From Sclerotinia nivalis (Eukaryota > Ascomycota > Leotiomycetes > Helotiales > Sclerotiniaceae), in contig JAPEIS010000009.1 of NCBI GenBank assembly GCA_029531795.1, forward strand, positions 1 through 64,000: a DNA stretch of 64,000 nt, in the 5' to 3' direction. Shown in pieces: positions 11,440-24,714 of this stretch (position 1 is the stretch's first letter; every line of letters starts with the position of its first letter). The position numbers and the translations under genes were made by a program. The notes under the pieces are model-generated. The model had not been told where the DNA came from, did not search any database, and saw only the letters and a program-made list of their open reading frames with translations.

Positions 11440-14400
11440 ATCTAAATTTCCAAAATCATATTCTAACCCAGACCCCATATTTACTTTTCTATTTATATTA
11501 CCCCTCTCCAACTCTACTAACCCTTTCCACCTACCCCATCCCTATACACACATTTATACTACCCCTCTCCAATTCTACTAACCCTTTCCAATTCTATTAC
11601 CCCTCTCCAATTCTACTATTCCTCTCCAACTCTATCTCTTTCTAATTTTACTACCCCTTTCCAATTCTATTATCTCTTTCCAATTTTACCTCTCTTCAAT
11701 TCTATTACTTTTCTTCAATTTTATTATCTTTCTTTAATTCTATTATCTCTCTTCAACTCTATTTTTCCAACTTTATTTTTTCAATTCTATTTCTTTTCAA
11801 TTTTCCCTTTTTAATTTTATCTCTTTTCATTAAAACCCTTTTCATTTATATCCCTTATCTTTCTTTTCATTAAAACCCTTTTCATTTATAATCCTAATCC
11901 TCTTTTTCATTAATATTACTAATCCCAATATCTCTTTTTTCTTTTATTATTAAAATTCCTATCATTTCTTTTTATTCTTTCTTGATTCATTTTATCTTCT
12001 TTTTATTTCTATTCCTATATTCATTCATCTTTTATTATAATCTTATTTCTTTTAATCTTATATTTCTCTTCTTTTTATTTCTCTTCTTTTTATTCTCCTT
12101 TTTTTTTATTCTCCTTCTTTTTATTTTCCTTTTTTTTATTCTCCTTTTTATTCTTCTTTTTATTCTCCTTCTTTTTATTCTCCTTTTTATTCTTCTTTTT
12201 ATTCTCCTTCTTTTTATTCTTCTTTTTATTCTCCTTCTTTTTATTCTCTTTTTTATTCTCCTTTTTATTCTCCTTCTTTTTATTCTCTTTTTTATTCTCC
12301 TTCTTTTTATTTCTCTTCTTTTTATTCTCCTTCTTTTTATTATTATCAATTATAATCTCTTTCTTTCTTTATTAATAATTCCATCTCAATTTTTTTTTTT
12401 ATTCTTATTCTTATTTTATTACTATAATTCTCCTTTTTATTAATATCCTTAATCTTAATATTCTCTTTTTCTTTTTATATTTTTTATTTTCTTTCTTTTC
12501 CTATCTAACTCTAAATATTATTTTTATTCTTTCTTTTTATTTTATTTCTTTCTTTTTTCTTTATTTCTGATTAAAATCCCTTCTTTCATTTATAATTCTT
12601 ATTCTTTATTCTAATCCTCTTTTTAATTTATCATTCTAATCTTTCTTTTATTAATAATCCTAATCTCTTTTTTCTTTTAATTCTAAAATTCCTTTTATTT
12701 CTAATTAATATTATTTCTAATCCCCTTTTCTTTTTCTTTTTTTTATTATTCTTATTTCTTCATTTATTTCTTTCTTTTTTTATTATTCTTCTAAATCTTT
12801 ATAATTCTTATTATATTACTTCTTTATTTTTATTATTTTAAAAAATCTTTCTTTCCTTTTTATAATTTTAAAATCCTAAAAAATATTATTAATCTCTTAT
12901 TTTTAATATATAATCTTTCTTTTATTTATTTATTATTCAATTTATTCTTTTCAAATTCTCTCTTTAAATTCTTTTCAAAAAATTTCTTTTTCAATTTTTT
13001 TTCTTATCAATTCTTAATATTAATCAATCTATATTCATTTATTTATATAAAAATTCCTTATTCCCTTATTATAAATAACTCTAATCCTATTTTTCTTCAA
13101 AATTTATTATATACCTTAATTCTATATCTATTTTATTATATTTTCAATTATTATTCTCCTCTTTTCTTTCTTAATAATATCTTTAATATATATTTCTTTT
13201 TATTCCTAAAAATCTTTTTCATTTCTTTTCTTCATTTCTTTTTTTATAATCTTATTTACTTCATTTATTTCAAATCCTAAAAACTTTCTTATTTTATTTT
13301 CTTATTTACTTTACAATATATTAATATTTATTCTTTTATTTAAAATTCTATATCTATTTTTTTTTTTTTTCTTTTTTTATTACCTCAATTTATATTAATT
13401 TCTTTTATTTATATATAATCCTAAATCCAATTTCTAAATTTTCTTTTCTTATATTTATTATTATAATCCTAAAACTTATTATATTTTAATTTATATATAT
13501 CTTTTTTTAATATTCATTCTTATTTTTTTAAAAAACTTTTCTTATTATATATTATCAATATAAATTATTTTTTTTTTTTTTTTTCATTTTATTTATCTAA
13601 AACCCACATTATAAATAATCCTAATCTTATTTCTAATCTTTTATTATATATCTTTAATTTTATTCTAATCTTTTCTTTATTTTTATTCAAACCTTATAAT
13701 ATTTAAAATCATTCATTTTAATCTTATTATATATTCCTAATAATTTCTCTTTCTCATATAACTTTAATCTTAATATCTTATTTTATCTTATTATTTTATT
13801 TTTTAATTCTTTTTCTTTTTTCTTTTTATTCCTTTTTTTATATTCTTATTTTATTTCTTTTATTTATAAATTTTTTTTAAATACTTTATAATATATATTT
13901 CTACTTTTTTTAAAAATTCATTTCTTTTTTAAATTCTATATTTTATTATTTTTTACTTTATTATTTATTATTAATAATCCATTTCTTTTCTTTCTTATAT
14001 TCTAACTATTTTCTCTTTATATTTTACTTTTAATAAATAGCAAAATATAATTCCTTATTTTAAAAAATATTTATTAAACTATTATCTTTTATTAATATAA
14101 TCTTTATTTAAATTATTCTCTTATAATAAATTCTTTTTTAATCCTAATCTTATAATCTCTATAATACAAATACCCTTAACCCTCTCTTTTATTAATAATC
14201 CTAATCTCATTTTCTTTTTTTAATATAATAAATACTTTACTATTACTATTACTATTAATTATTAATTCCTTTTTCTTTCTTTTATAATCCTAAAAACTCT
14301 TTTATTTAAATCAATTCTTTTTTTCCTTTTATATAATCATTTTTAATAACCCTTTTTTTTTTTTTTTTTTAATTCATATTTATATTTATATAATATAATC

Positions 14401-15460
14401 TTTTCAAAAAAAATTATTTTAAATTCTATATATTCTTTTTATTTTAAAAAATTTATTTATTCCTCATATCCTCTAAATATTTATTTTTATCTTTTTTATT
14501 TATCTTCCTTTTCTATAACTCTCTTTTACTATTATTAATTTAATTCAATCAATTTTATATAATTTATTTCTAACTCTACTCTTTCTTCAATTCTCCCTTT
14601 CCAATTCTCCCTTTTCAACTCTACTCCCTTTCCAATTCTATTCCCTTTTTCATTTTTATTCTTTCTATTTAATCTTTTTATTTCCTATCAATTTTATCTT
14701 TTTTTTTATTTTTATTCTTTTTTTTTTAAACTTTATTATTCCTATTTTAATTTTCTTTTCTTTTCTATATTAATTATTCTAACTCCTTTATCTTTTTTTC
14801 TTATCATCTTATTCTTTATTTTATATCTTACTTTTTATTATAATCCTATTCTTTTTTTTTTTAATAATTCTAATTCCTTTTTTTATTAATAATTCTAATT
14901 CCCTTTTTTATCAATAATTAATCCTAATCCTCTTTTTTATCAATAACCCTAATTCTTATATTTCTTTTTTTATTATAAATCTATATTTATATACTTTTAA
15001 TTATTTTATTTACTTATTTTTTTATATATATAAATTAACTCTTTTAATTATTTTTTCTTCATCTTATATAATTATATTCATTTTTTTATATTTTCAATTA
15101 TTATTTCTTTTTATTATTTCTTTTTATTATTTCTTTTTATTATTCTTTTTTAATTTATTTTTATTTTTAATTATAAAAATTACTTCAAATCCTTTTTCAT
15201 TTTACTTCCTATTAATAATATTTTAAATTATATTATTTTTTTTAATCTAATTTTATTTATAATTATTTCTTTATATCTTATTTTTTAAATATCTCAAATG
15301 ATTATAATTTATTATTATTATTTATTTATAAAATCTCTAAAATCATTTTCAAAATAAATACATTACTCTTAATTTCATTTATATAATTCTAATTTTTCAA
15401 TTTATTAATAAATCTCTTTATATTAAATTCATTTTCTTTATTTTTTTTTTTCAAACCCTT
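11440..15460 (+). repeat. Four-kilobase pyrimidine-rich, nearly G-free block
   Basis: On the plus strand this block is almost wholly T, A and C. It starts with units of about 18 bp (ACCCCTCTCCAATTCTACT and variants, 11500-11800), then about 15-bp TCTCCTTCTTTTTAT units (12070-12350), and decays into CTTTTTATT-like sequence. G is seen only a handful of times over several kilobases. ORFs through it encode homopolymer-like Phe/Leu/Ile or Lys/Arg/Ile strings and are not genes. Confidence 0.85.
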
Positions 15461-15594
15461 AGTGGTTTCTTTTTTTTGATTACTTGTATGTACTTTTTTC
15501 TTAATCATTTAGCGGTTCTCTCTTTTAATTATTAATACTTATATGAATACAATTTCGAAATTTAAATTTAAGATATTCTTTAAGTTATTTATCG

Positions 15595-15890
15595 AATATT
15601 ACTAATTGTAAAATTATCTATAATAAAGTAATCTATCATAAAGTAATCTATCGTAAAGTTGATTATGATAAAGTTGATTATAGTAAAGTTGATTATAGTA
15701 AAGTTGACTATAATAAAGTTGACTATAATAAAGTAGTCTATCGTAAAATTGATTATAGTAAAGTTAACTATAGTAAAGTTGATTATAATAAAGTAATCTA
15801 TCGTAAAGTTGATTGTGATAAAGTTAACTATAGTAAAGTTAATTATGGTAAAGTTGATCATAATACAATTGATTGTAGTAAATTTTACCT
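15595..15890. repeat. 15-bp minisatellite (AAAGTTGATTATAGT)
   Basis: About 19 tandem units of 15 bp, consensus AAAGTTGATTATAGT with variants such as AAAGTAATCTATCGT and AAAGTTAACTATAGT. The minus strand is open across it and would encode an INFTI pentapeptide repeat, which I take as a by-product of the 15-bp period. Flanked by AT-rich sequence up to the ORF remnant starting at 16277. Confidence 0.88.
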
Positions 15891-16276
15891 CAAAATAATT
15901 TACTTCTAGATAATAAGTTTAATAGTTAATCTTTTCTAAAATTCTCTAATTTAATATTTAGCAGTTAATACAAAAAAAAAAAAAAAACTTATAATATATA
16001 ATAATTAATGATTTAAAAGATGAGAATTAATAATTGCTATATTGATTATAGGATATATAACATTATTACATATAACATTACTACAAATTAGATAATTTTC
16101 TTAGTAATGTTATCAACGAATTAGATTAGATTACATTGATTATGATTAGATAAAAAGGTTCTCCTGCTAATCAATATCAAAGACTCTTCGATCAAATCAT
16201 CTATTTCCCTCTAAAGCTGTAATTCCTTTAGCTAAAGTGTTTACTCTAAACTAATCTCAAAGATGTATTCGATTGT

Positions 16277-18853
16277 TTACCTTTTATTACTCGATAATAT
16301 AAAAATACTACCATTACTACAATCATTTTCATTCAATTCAGTCTCTTGCTTTTTTTCATCATTCGATTTCCGAACAAAAGCAGTTATAATATTTCCTTTA
16401 CTAACGTTAACATTAGTACTAGTAGATTGCTGATAAGTATCAACAGTATCAATCATATTCGATTCATCATCTTGAATATCATTAATATTATTATCAATAT
16501 CAATAGTATACTCTTGATTAAACTTATTCATTAAGTCCTTTAATTTATCTAAATTCTGGTTCTTGATTTGTTTTAGCATTTTCAATCTTGGTGTCTCCGC
16601 CCATTTTCATACTGATTGAAACCCTTTCAATCCCTTACTCTGCTTTCCTGTGATCCAGAATTCTTCAGTCTTTTCTAATCCATAAATCTTGACCCCTTGA
16701 ATCCTGCATACTGTAATAATATCAGAGATGTTTTATGTATGATTACTATTATCATCAAATATCTGTCGTTGTGTGTATCACAGAATATTATAGAACGTAA
16801 CCGAATGAAAACGAAAAGGAAACTCGACTTTTTCAGAATTAGTATATACAATCGAAAGTCACATCATTCGTCCCTGGAGACCTTAATTACGATTGATCTT
16901 CGTTGATATAATAAAGGTAGAATCCGATAGATAAAGGAGAACCCAATGAATCAGTCGAATAAAATGTAAGAACTCATCCAATCATTTGTCCGCCCTTCGA
17001 TATCCTAAACATCGCTCAATTAATTCAAAAGACTTTTGTAAGATAACTCGATATAGCTTGTAACCCCAACCACAACGTTCCTTGCCATCCTCCCACAGAA
17101 ACAAGAAATCGAGTAGATCAACTCCTCTATCAAATCGCATCTTATTTCCCGTTACAAAATGAGGGGGTTCTGCAACCCTATTAACTAGAAACATTTGTTT
17201 CATATATTTATAACAGAATCGAATATCTCCCTTTTGCTCTATAGCATCAAGTGATAATTCTGGAGAGCGCTTATAGGATTTGAGTATAGCCTTCCAGATA
17301 TCGATATCGAATTGTTCGAGATTCAAGATGTAAAGATATTCCAATTACTTATTCAATAAGGAAAAGCTGTATTGTACATTGTATCGATTATATCAAGATA
17401 TAATCTGATTAAAGTGTATATAGATATCTCGAAAATCTTTGATCACACATTACCTTCTCTTATACTCTTTATATATCAGTATATTACCAACCAGAATATT
17501 CTCCCTATGTGGTGTTGCAAACCGCTATATTGCCCAATTAAATTTCGATAAGAACCAACCCAAATTATACTGTTCCATTGTATTTTGCATCCCTAAGCCC
17601 TCTTTTATAATTTGTTTATGATTCCATATCTATTCTTAATGATCTTTGTATAATAGGGATTCCTGTTGAATCAAGTTACTATTATAGCAAAATCGAAAAG
17701 CTCTGAATGCTACTATTATAATAATGGTTTCTGATAACAAGTATATCATACCTATATATACAAGAATATATTCAAAAAGAAAACAATATTTATTGATTTG
17801 AGTCGAGAGAAAATCAAGCAGCTTTCGAATAGGGATAATATAATAAGAAAGAATAAACTAAACAATATCAATCTCATTATCGTACAGATCCTATTGTTGT
17901 TATTGTTGATAAACCTTTTCCATTATAGTTAAAAAGATACAATACTTTTCTCGAATCCCATACGATTTCTTGCGATTATCGACGAGATTTGTATGGGCCC
18001 GTTTCTTACTATGAAGGTAGCCAAACTTACAAGCGGTCTTGGAGAAGGTAATCCTACTTCCTTCTTGTTGTAATGATCGGATATATCCAGGATCGAGAGC
18101 CAGATTCTCAATTGAATTATTATCAAAGATGTATATCTTTGATAAATCAAAGGGTGTCTTGATCAATGTGTAGTATTGAAAATAGATCAATTCATCTCTA
18201 TTCTCTTGTTCATTTGGGATAGCAAACAGAGTTTGGCCTATAGTATCCTGCATTATCGTTCAAGGATATATGGTACGTTTAGGGTTCTCTTTAGCTGGAT
18301 TGCCATCTGTATCAAGAACTACCCGGCTCTTAGTATACGCTTCGAAGCAATACTTCTTTTACAAGAACACTTCTGCTTTGTAGTCTTCCGGAATATGATC
18401 ATATAACAGAATACTATCTTCGGATATCATTTGCTTTGCAAAATCAACAAATGTATGATCTTGGTTATAAAATTGTATATCAATCACTTCAGATCATTTT
18501 GTTTTCTAACTATTATATATTTGAATCAGATTAGCATCTATAAATTCCAGCTTAGTATTCTTTGAATCGGCAAATAAGGTTGCTCCTCGAAATCGATCAA
18601 AACCCGGATTCTTATCGATAGTTTGAAGAATAAGGCTCCAGAGTGTATCAAGGTATTGAGGTTGTATAGTGTATTTGATAAGCTGATTTCTTGCTGACTC
18701 TTTTCGATCAAGATTCTCTGCTGATATTGTAGTCGAATTCAAGTTTGAAATTTTAGCAGATGCAGAGTAATATTGTATAATATTGAAGGATCCAATTATT
18801 TTATTTATTGCTGGGCCAATAATAGTATCATAAAAGAGTTCATTATCTTACTT
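16277..18853 (-). pseudogene. Unknown large ORF family, 3' part (split by inversion)
   Basis: One minus-strand reading direction stays largely open from 18853 to 16277, broken by several stops and probable frameshifts. Segments include DNELFYDT at the LTR edge, an open part 18742-18506, another 18253-17900 and a third 17344-16982, with an acidic tail at 16585-16277. Many stops lie where a CAA or TGG codon would become TAA or TAG, as RIP produces. The reading frame begins directly at the 213-bp LTR copy at 18854 and its missing 5' part lies at 25709-33354. The protein is large, perhaps 1,400 residues. I cannot assign it to a named family and see no signature motif that I would trust. Confidence 0.6.
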
Positions 18854-19066
18854 TGTCACGGGGTCCCCGTATATGGTATACGGAGACCGCTCGGGTTCCG
18901 ACCCATAGGAGTCGGACCTCGGATAAGTGTAGGCTAGCCCCGGTCGGGGCTAGCGCTACACATAAATGTATTTAAGGAACCGTTCCTTCTATAGAAACGT
19001 AGCTCTTCGAGCTACGTCTTATTAATAAAAGTGATTCCTGTTGTCCTGTCTGTTGCCTCTGTGATA
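18854..19066 (+). mobile_element. 213-bp LTR, copy 2
   Basis: Full-length copy with ends TGTCAC and GTGATA. It contains palindromes CCCCGTATATGGTATACGGAG, GGCTAGCCCCGGTCGGGGCTAGC and GTAGCTCTTCGAGCTAC, and an AATAAA signal near its 3' end. Its left flank TACTT equals the corresponding flank of copy 4 on the other side of the nest, but its own right flank (GGGAT) does not match, the mark of recombination between copies. Confidence 0.92.
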
Positions 19067-20628
19067 GGGATGAATATTTGATACAAATCCAAATCATACA
19101 ATTTTCATAGATAACAAAACATTTTCTCCGAGTTATATAAGGATTATTTTTAGCTACCAAATGGAAAAACATACTCGACAATAAGATTTCAATTAATCAA
19201 ACAATTACAAACGATAAGGAAGAAGATTATTGGAATGCTTTTCCATCTGGTTAATTAAATCGCTTAATTAATCAAATTGACCAAATCGACCAAATTGACC
19301 AAATTGACCAAATTGATCAAAACAATTGAACAAATCAAAACAAGCAATTAAATGTTACAGGATATAGCGGATAGATCAATCTAATGGTTATAATCAATGG
19401 GTATTGACTCAAAGCTATAATAGACTTTGGAGCAACCGGAAATTTTATTGTACAAAAAGTTGTACAAGAAGTTGGTATAAGGTTCCAAACGAAGAAACAT
19501 CTATATATGTTGCAATTAATAAACGGATAATTAATTGATATTGAAAATGGGATAGTATAAATAAAGACTAAACCAATAGAAATGCAAATAAATGAATATT
19601 ATGAATTCATATAGCTTGATATAATTTCATTGGGGAATCATTAGATCATATTGAGCATATTATGGTTGATATAGTACAACCCCAATATTAATTGGAATCG
19701 AGGAATTTTGATATTCGATTAATACAATTACAATTATCGAGATATGTATGAATCTGTAAGACTGAATATATACTTTAGGGAGTTGAAAACGAACAATCCC
19801 ATCGATATAGGATATCGAATCCAAAATCCCTCATTGATGGATATATCAATAGAGTATAGGAAATATACAAAACTTTTCGAAGAACGAAAGAACTATAAAA
19901 CTTTATTAGAATATAAATTGTAGGATTACGAAATAGTGTTAACAAAAGGAAAGATATCTCCATTTGAACCTATTTATCAAATGTCGGAAGGAGATTTAAG
20001 AACACTCAAGGAATACATTAACGATAGTTTAAAAAAAGAATAGATCAAAAAATTCACCTTACAAACAACTAGCTTTGTATTATATACATCTAAAAAGGAT
20101 AAAACCAAAAGGCTATGTGTAGATTACTGCAAATTCAATGATATAACAATCAAAAATCGATATCCACTTCCATTAGCTACAGAATTGAAAGATCGATTAA
20201 GGAAAGTTAAGATCTTCTCCAAATTTGATTTACAAAACAATTTCTATCTAATCAGAATAAAGAAAGGTGAAAAATGGAAAACAATATTCAAAACTCGATA
20301 CGGAGTATACGAATATCAGATTATACCATTTGGGCTAATCAATGCATCAGTAATATATATACATTTGGTAAACAATGTATTGAGAAAGTATCTCGATATT
20401 TATTGTATTTGTTATTTGGACGATATATTGATCTATTCGGAGACTTTAGAACAATATATTTAAGATATTAATAATATTTTAATATGCTTGGAAAAAGCAG
20501 ATTTTCAGTGCAAATTCAGCAAATGTGTATTCCACATTACGGAGACAGAGTTTTTAGGCTATACAATCTTTCTAGAAGGACCCAAGATAAATTCAGACAA
20601 ATTATAGACTATTCAAGAATGGAATTAG
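19067..20628 (+). pseudogene. Ty3/gypsy protease and reverse transcriptase fragment
   Basis: The plus strand encodes, with several stops and frameshifts, a retroviral-type aspartic protease motif (AIIDFGATGNFI, near 19400) followed by a reverse transcriptase: LCVDYCKFNDITIKNRYPLP, FSKFDLQNNFYLIRI, TRYGVYEYQIIPFGL and the catalytic YLDDILIYS near 20415. The longest open piece is 20185-20463. The sequence breaks off at 20628 where the minus-strand LTR copy 3 begins. Integrase is missing. Gag for this element is probably the minus-strand gag at 33568-34632, separated by inversion. Confidence 0.82.
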
Positions 20629-20841
20629 TATCACAGAGGCAACAGACAGGACAACAGGAATCATTTTTATTAATAAGACGTAGCTCGAAGAGTTACGTTT
20701 TTATAGAAGGAATGGTTCCTTAAATACATTTATGTGTAGCGCTAGCCCCAACCGGGGCTAGCCTACACTTATCCGAGGTCCGACTCCTATGGATCGGAAC
20801 CCGAACGGTCTTTGTATATTATATACAGGGATCCTGTGACA
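20629..20841 (-). mobile_element. 213-bp LTR copy 3: 3' LTR of the chromovirus
   Basis: Minus-strand copy with ends TGTCAC and GTGATA. On the minus strand it is preceded at once by the purine tract AAGGAAAGGAGTAC, which follows the end of the chromovirus integrase/chromodomain. That is the layout of a polypurine tract and 3' LTR, and it assigns the whole 213-bp LTR family to this chromovirus. Confidence 0.85.
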
Positions 20842-22053
20842 GTACTCCTTTCCTTAGGGTCGAGTTCCGTTGAAACGATTAAAAGGACCAGGTTTATCTG
20901 GATAACGATAGTAATAATTACGGATTAGTTCTTGAACATTCTTCAAATACTCCGTAGGCTCTTCGATAGACGTATTATAGTCTACCTATCGAATAGTATA
21001 CTTCAGGCGGGGGCTATTATGGTCCCAATGTTCCTATCGGGAATCCAGGATTTCCTTTATATCGAATTGCTTAATGTTTTCAACTTCGATAGGAGAGGGA
21101 GGTGGGTTGTGTTGATCGGGGATAGGATTATCATTGACGGGATATAATAGATTAATATGAAAGATTGAGTGATTCCTTATAAAGGTAGAAAGCTTCAGTT
21201 TGTAAGTGTACGAGCCTATACCCTTCAGAATTCGAAAGGGATTTAAGTTCTTTCAATCTAGTTTCTTTTGAGGATGAAGAATTCGGATATTCTTAATATT
21301 AAGCTAGACTAGATCTCCAGATTGGTATTGATAAGTAGACGAACGATAAGAATCGGTATTCTTCGAATAGCGGGCTTGATTAATGATCAATTCGGTTTTT
21401 AGATGATCGACGATCGATTTCATCTTTTTGATGAATTCCTTAGTGCTTAGGATTCCAGAATGATTGGAGAGTGTGATGGGTTCGAAATCTATTTGGAGAT
21501 GGAAATCGTAATTGGTAAAGAACAACGATAGACAGGAGTTTTCGGATTAGGTAAAGTTAATCGAGAATTCGGCGATCGGTAGTTATTCGGATCAGTTGTC
21601 CTGTAGGTAGGATATATACGAGCGAAGGTATTATTCGAGTATTATATTCGTTCTTTTTGTTTGTTCATCGGTTTCAGGACGATAAGCTGTCGATAACTTC
21701 GAAACAGTATTTAGTCGTTTACAAATATGCTTTTAGAAATCAGAGATAAATTGAGTTCTACAATCGGATATAATGGTCTGCAGCAGATTGTAGAGCTTTC
21801 ATATATGCTTCAGGAATAGATAGAAGACTTCTTTGGAGTTATAGATTCCTTGATAGGGTAGGAAATACTTCATTTTGATTAATCGATTGATTACAATAAA
21901 TATCGTATCGTACTCAGAGCTTTTCGAAAGATAAGTGATAAAATCGATTGAGATATCTTTCTAGACTTGTTGCGGGATCGGGAGAAGGCGTAAGATTTTT
22001 TTTTGTTTTTTATAGTTCGAGGTGGTTCGATAGTAATTATAATAATTGTGTAT

Positions 22054-23925
22054 CTAATAGGAGATATAGTCGTAATATCCAGACCAATAGTAATTTCGGG
22101 AAAGCAGTTCGAAAGTACAAATATAGTGCGGGTATTTGGCAATAGGGGAATTGTGGATCATTCGAAGGAGTTTTGTTTTTAGAGGATTGTAGTTAGGAAT
22201 ATAAAGTTTTTTATGATAATATAATAGATTATTGTTCACAATATATTCAGATAATATGATATGCGGATATTTAATAGTATTTTTTTTTAAAGTCTTTAAG
22301 ATCGATAGCGGAAGTGGATTGGATAGATAAGCTTTAGTGAATAGGGGTTTCAATTCTTCAAGGGGTTCCAATTGTATAGATTCAGGTAATTGGATAGGGA
22401 TTGGATTATCGGGTATCGTAGGTGGTTCAGGTTTACAAGTAAGTAATCTAGGTTTGCGGATAGATGGTTTGGGATTGCGGATAGACGATAAAGTATCGGT
22501 ATAGGTTTGGTTATAGATTGTAATTGCGAAACGGATTTTCTTTTTTGGTTTAATAATAGGAAACAGATCTGTATTTAGATTTTCGGTTTTCAGAATAGTT
22601 TGATTTTGATAAAGGAAGTGTTTATTCTTTTCTTTAGGCAAATCCTTTGATCTTCTGATTAGAATATTGGGTTTCGTTCTTTGCTTTCCGGGACGGTATG
22701 TAATCTTGAAATTGAAATGGGACAGAAATTCAAACCAACGAGCTTGACGATGGTTCAATAGCTTTGTTGTCGTAAAGTACTTTAGATTTTTATAGTCCGT
22801 AATGACCTTGATCGGGAAAAAAGCGCCTTTTAATTCGGGTTGCCATTTTTCGAAACAATGGATAATTGTTAGTAATTCTTTATCATAAATCTCGTAGTTA
22901 TATTCTGCAATCGAATGCTTTTTTGAGAAATATACAATAGGTTTCAGAATCCCATCGTCATTGTATTGGGAAAGGACTTCAGCAAATATATAATTCGATA
23001 TATCCGTCTTTAGGATTATATCCTTCTTCCAATTGAAAGAGACTAATACAAGTGCTGCTGTAAATACAATTTTCAAACTCGAGAACGATTTCTTACAATT
23101 AGGATTCCATTGGAAGGTTATATCCTTCTTGGTCAGGTTTATCATCGAACGAATGATCGAGGAGAAGTTGCGAATAAAGTGTCGATAGAAATTGCTAAAT
23201 TTTATAAACATTTGTATATCCGTTAGGTTCTTCGACGTTTTCCAATCAATTATTGTTTTAATCTTGGTTGGATCCATTCGGATCCCCTTTTGGCCTATAA
23301 TTAGGTCTAGGAATTTCGTTTTAGGTTTTAGGAATTCGTATTTCGACAGATTGGTATACAATCCGGTTTTCTGTAAGGTATTTAGTACCTTTTGTATATA
23401 CTTTATATGTTCAGAACGGATCTTGCTATAAATCAGAATATTATCTAGATAAGCAATACAGAATATATCCAAGTATTCTTTTAGAATATCGTTGATAAAT
23501 TGTTGAAACGTTGTTGGGGCTCTGGTCAATCCGAACGGTATGATTAAGGTTTCGAATAGGCCGAATTGGGTATAGAATACAGTTAGATATTCTTGTTCTT
23601 TTTTGATTCGGATATTATTGAAGGCCAAAATGATATCTATTTTTGTAAAATACTTCATCCCTTTCAGATTATTCAAGGACTTTTTGGTTAAAGGCAACGA
23701 GTATCGGTTTTTCATAGATAGATTATTCAATGTACGATAGTCTATACAGAATCGAAGACCACTATTGGATTTCTTAACAAATAAGACAGGCGAAGCGGAA
23801 ACGGAGGAATTCGATCGGATGAATCCTTTTGCTAGGTTTTCCCTTAACCATTCTTGCAAAACTTTCAATTCGTCCCGAGATATTGAATATAGGGCTTCAA
23901 ACGATAGCTTAGTTTCATTTTGCAA
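22054..23925 (-). pseudogene. Chromovirus pol: reverse transcriptase, RNase H, integrase start
   Basis: Longest open part of the chromovirus pol, 623 codons. It begins inside the polyprotein, so its first Met is not a biological start. RT blocks visible: LRFCIDYRTLNNLSMKNRYS, FTKIDIILAFNNIRI, IIPFGLTRAPTTFQQFIN and YLDNILIYS, where the second catalytic Asp of YxDD is Asn. RNase H follows (KTDISNYIFAEVLSQ, VYFSKKHSIAEYNYEIYDKELL), then a basic/Pro-rich linker and the integrase HHCC-like region at the end. The reading frame stops before the integrase core. Confidence 0.85.
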
Positions 23926-23994
23926 TCGGATATTATGATTGTATAAGCGGTACGGAGGTAGTTTATCAGTATTACATGGAGAAAATATATTGAT

Positions 23995-24435
23995 CTATGA
24001 ACGGAATTCAGCAGGTAGGTCTTCGAGAGCAAAGTCTTTTTTTTCCTTCAGGATTCGGTCTATCAAATCGATATTAGTTTGGAACATCTTATAGCCTCGA
24101 TGGATGTATATCGAACAAGTTCGGATTGAAATGTTTACTATATCTTTTTTCTTTAACGTTTCAAAACGAAGCGATAAATAAACAAAACAGGCTTTGATAG
24201 GGATATCGAATAGGGTTCGAACATTCGATAATTGTGTAAGCATATTACAGGACTTCCAGCAAAATTCGCTATCGAAGCGAAAAGTATTGAATGCAAATCC
24301 AATATAAGGATTGTACTTCTTTAACCAAACCAACCCCAAAACAATCGGATAATAAGCTAATTCAGTAATATAGATTTTCGATCTTTTCTTATAATAATCG
24401 TTGATTTGCAAATCGATTAGAATATAACGATCCAC
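23995..24435 (-). pseudogene. Chromovirus protease region
   Basis: 147-codon open stretch between gag and RT. It contains YPIVLGLVWLKKYNPYIGF, the conserved block that follows the retropepsin active site in gypsy elements. The active-site Asp-Ser-Gly itself is not evident, probably lost upstream at 24436-24500 where the frame is broken. A further open part leads towards RT at 23925. Confidence 0.65.
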
Positions 24436-24568
24436 TCAATTTTCGGGTAGTATTTTTCCATCGAATCTAATAACTTCGAACAAAACAAATAATTTATATA
24501 TTGAAAGCTTAATAGCTTCCACCCAACTTCGATCCGCGAAAGTATATCCTTCGCATCCGCTATCCACC

Positions 24569-24714
24569 TATCACGGTGGTGGTAGGGTGCTTTAAGATAT
24601 GATGATATTCTACGAAGAAGGAAGAAGGTGCTAGGAAGAGCGCCAACTATATGGGGGATGGGTGCCTTAGGCAGCCATGCAGACTAGCTAGGAACGGGTT
24701 ACGAACCCGTGACA
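24569..24714 (-). mobile_element. 146-bp LTR-like mini-element with 5-bp target duplication
   Basis: Ends TGTCAC and GTGATA on the minus strand, identical to those of the 213-bp LTRs, but only 146 bp long with different internal sequence, including the hairpin CGGGTTCGTAACCCG. The five bases CCACC flank it on both sides (24564-24568 and 24715-24719), a perfect target duplication. It sits inside the chromovirus between gag and protease, so it inserted after that element. It looks like a non-autonomous (TRIM-type or solo LTR) relative. Confidence 0.82.

Noticed and set aside
12035..12443. Overlapping ORFs on both strands, Phe/Leu-rich and Lys/Arg/Ile-rich
   Set aside because: They arise from a TCTCCTTCTTTTTAT-type tandem repeat with a period of a multiple of three; composition is homopolymer-like on both strands.
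15589..15861. 90-residue ORF of INFTI repeats
   Set aside because: It is a by-product of the 15-bp minisatellite; no start context, no homologue, and the array has no other gene signal.
18972..19181. ORFs inside LTR copies 2 and 3 (about 69-79 aa)
   Set aside because: They read through the conserved LTR palindromes in all copies; explained by LTR sequence.
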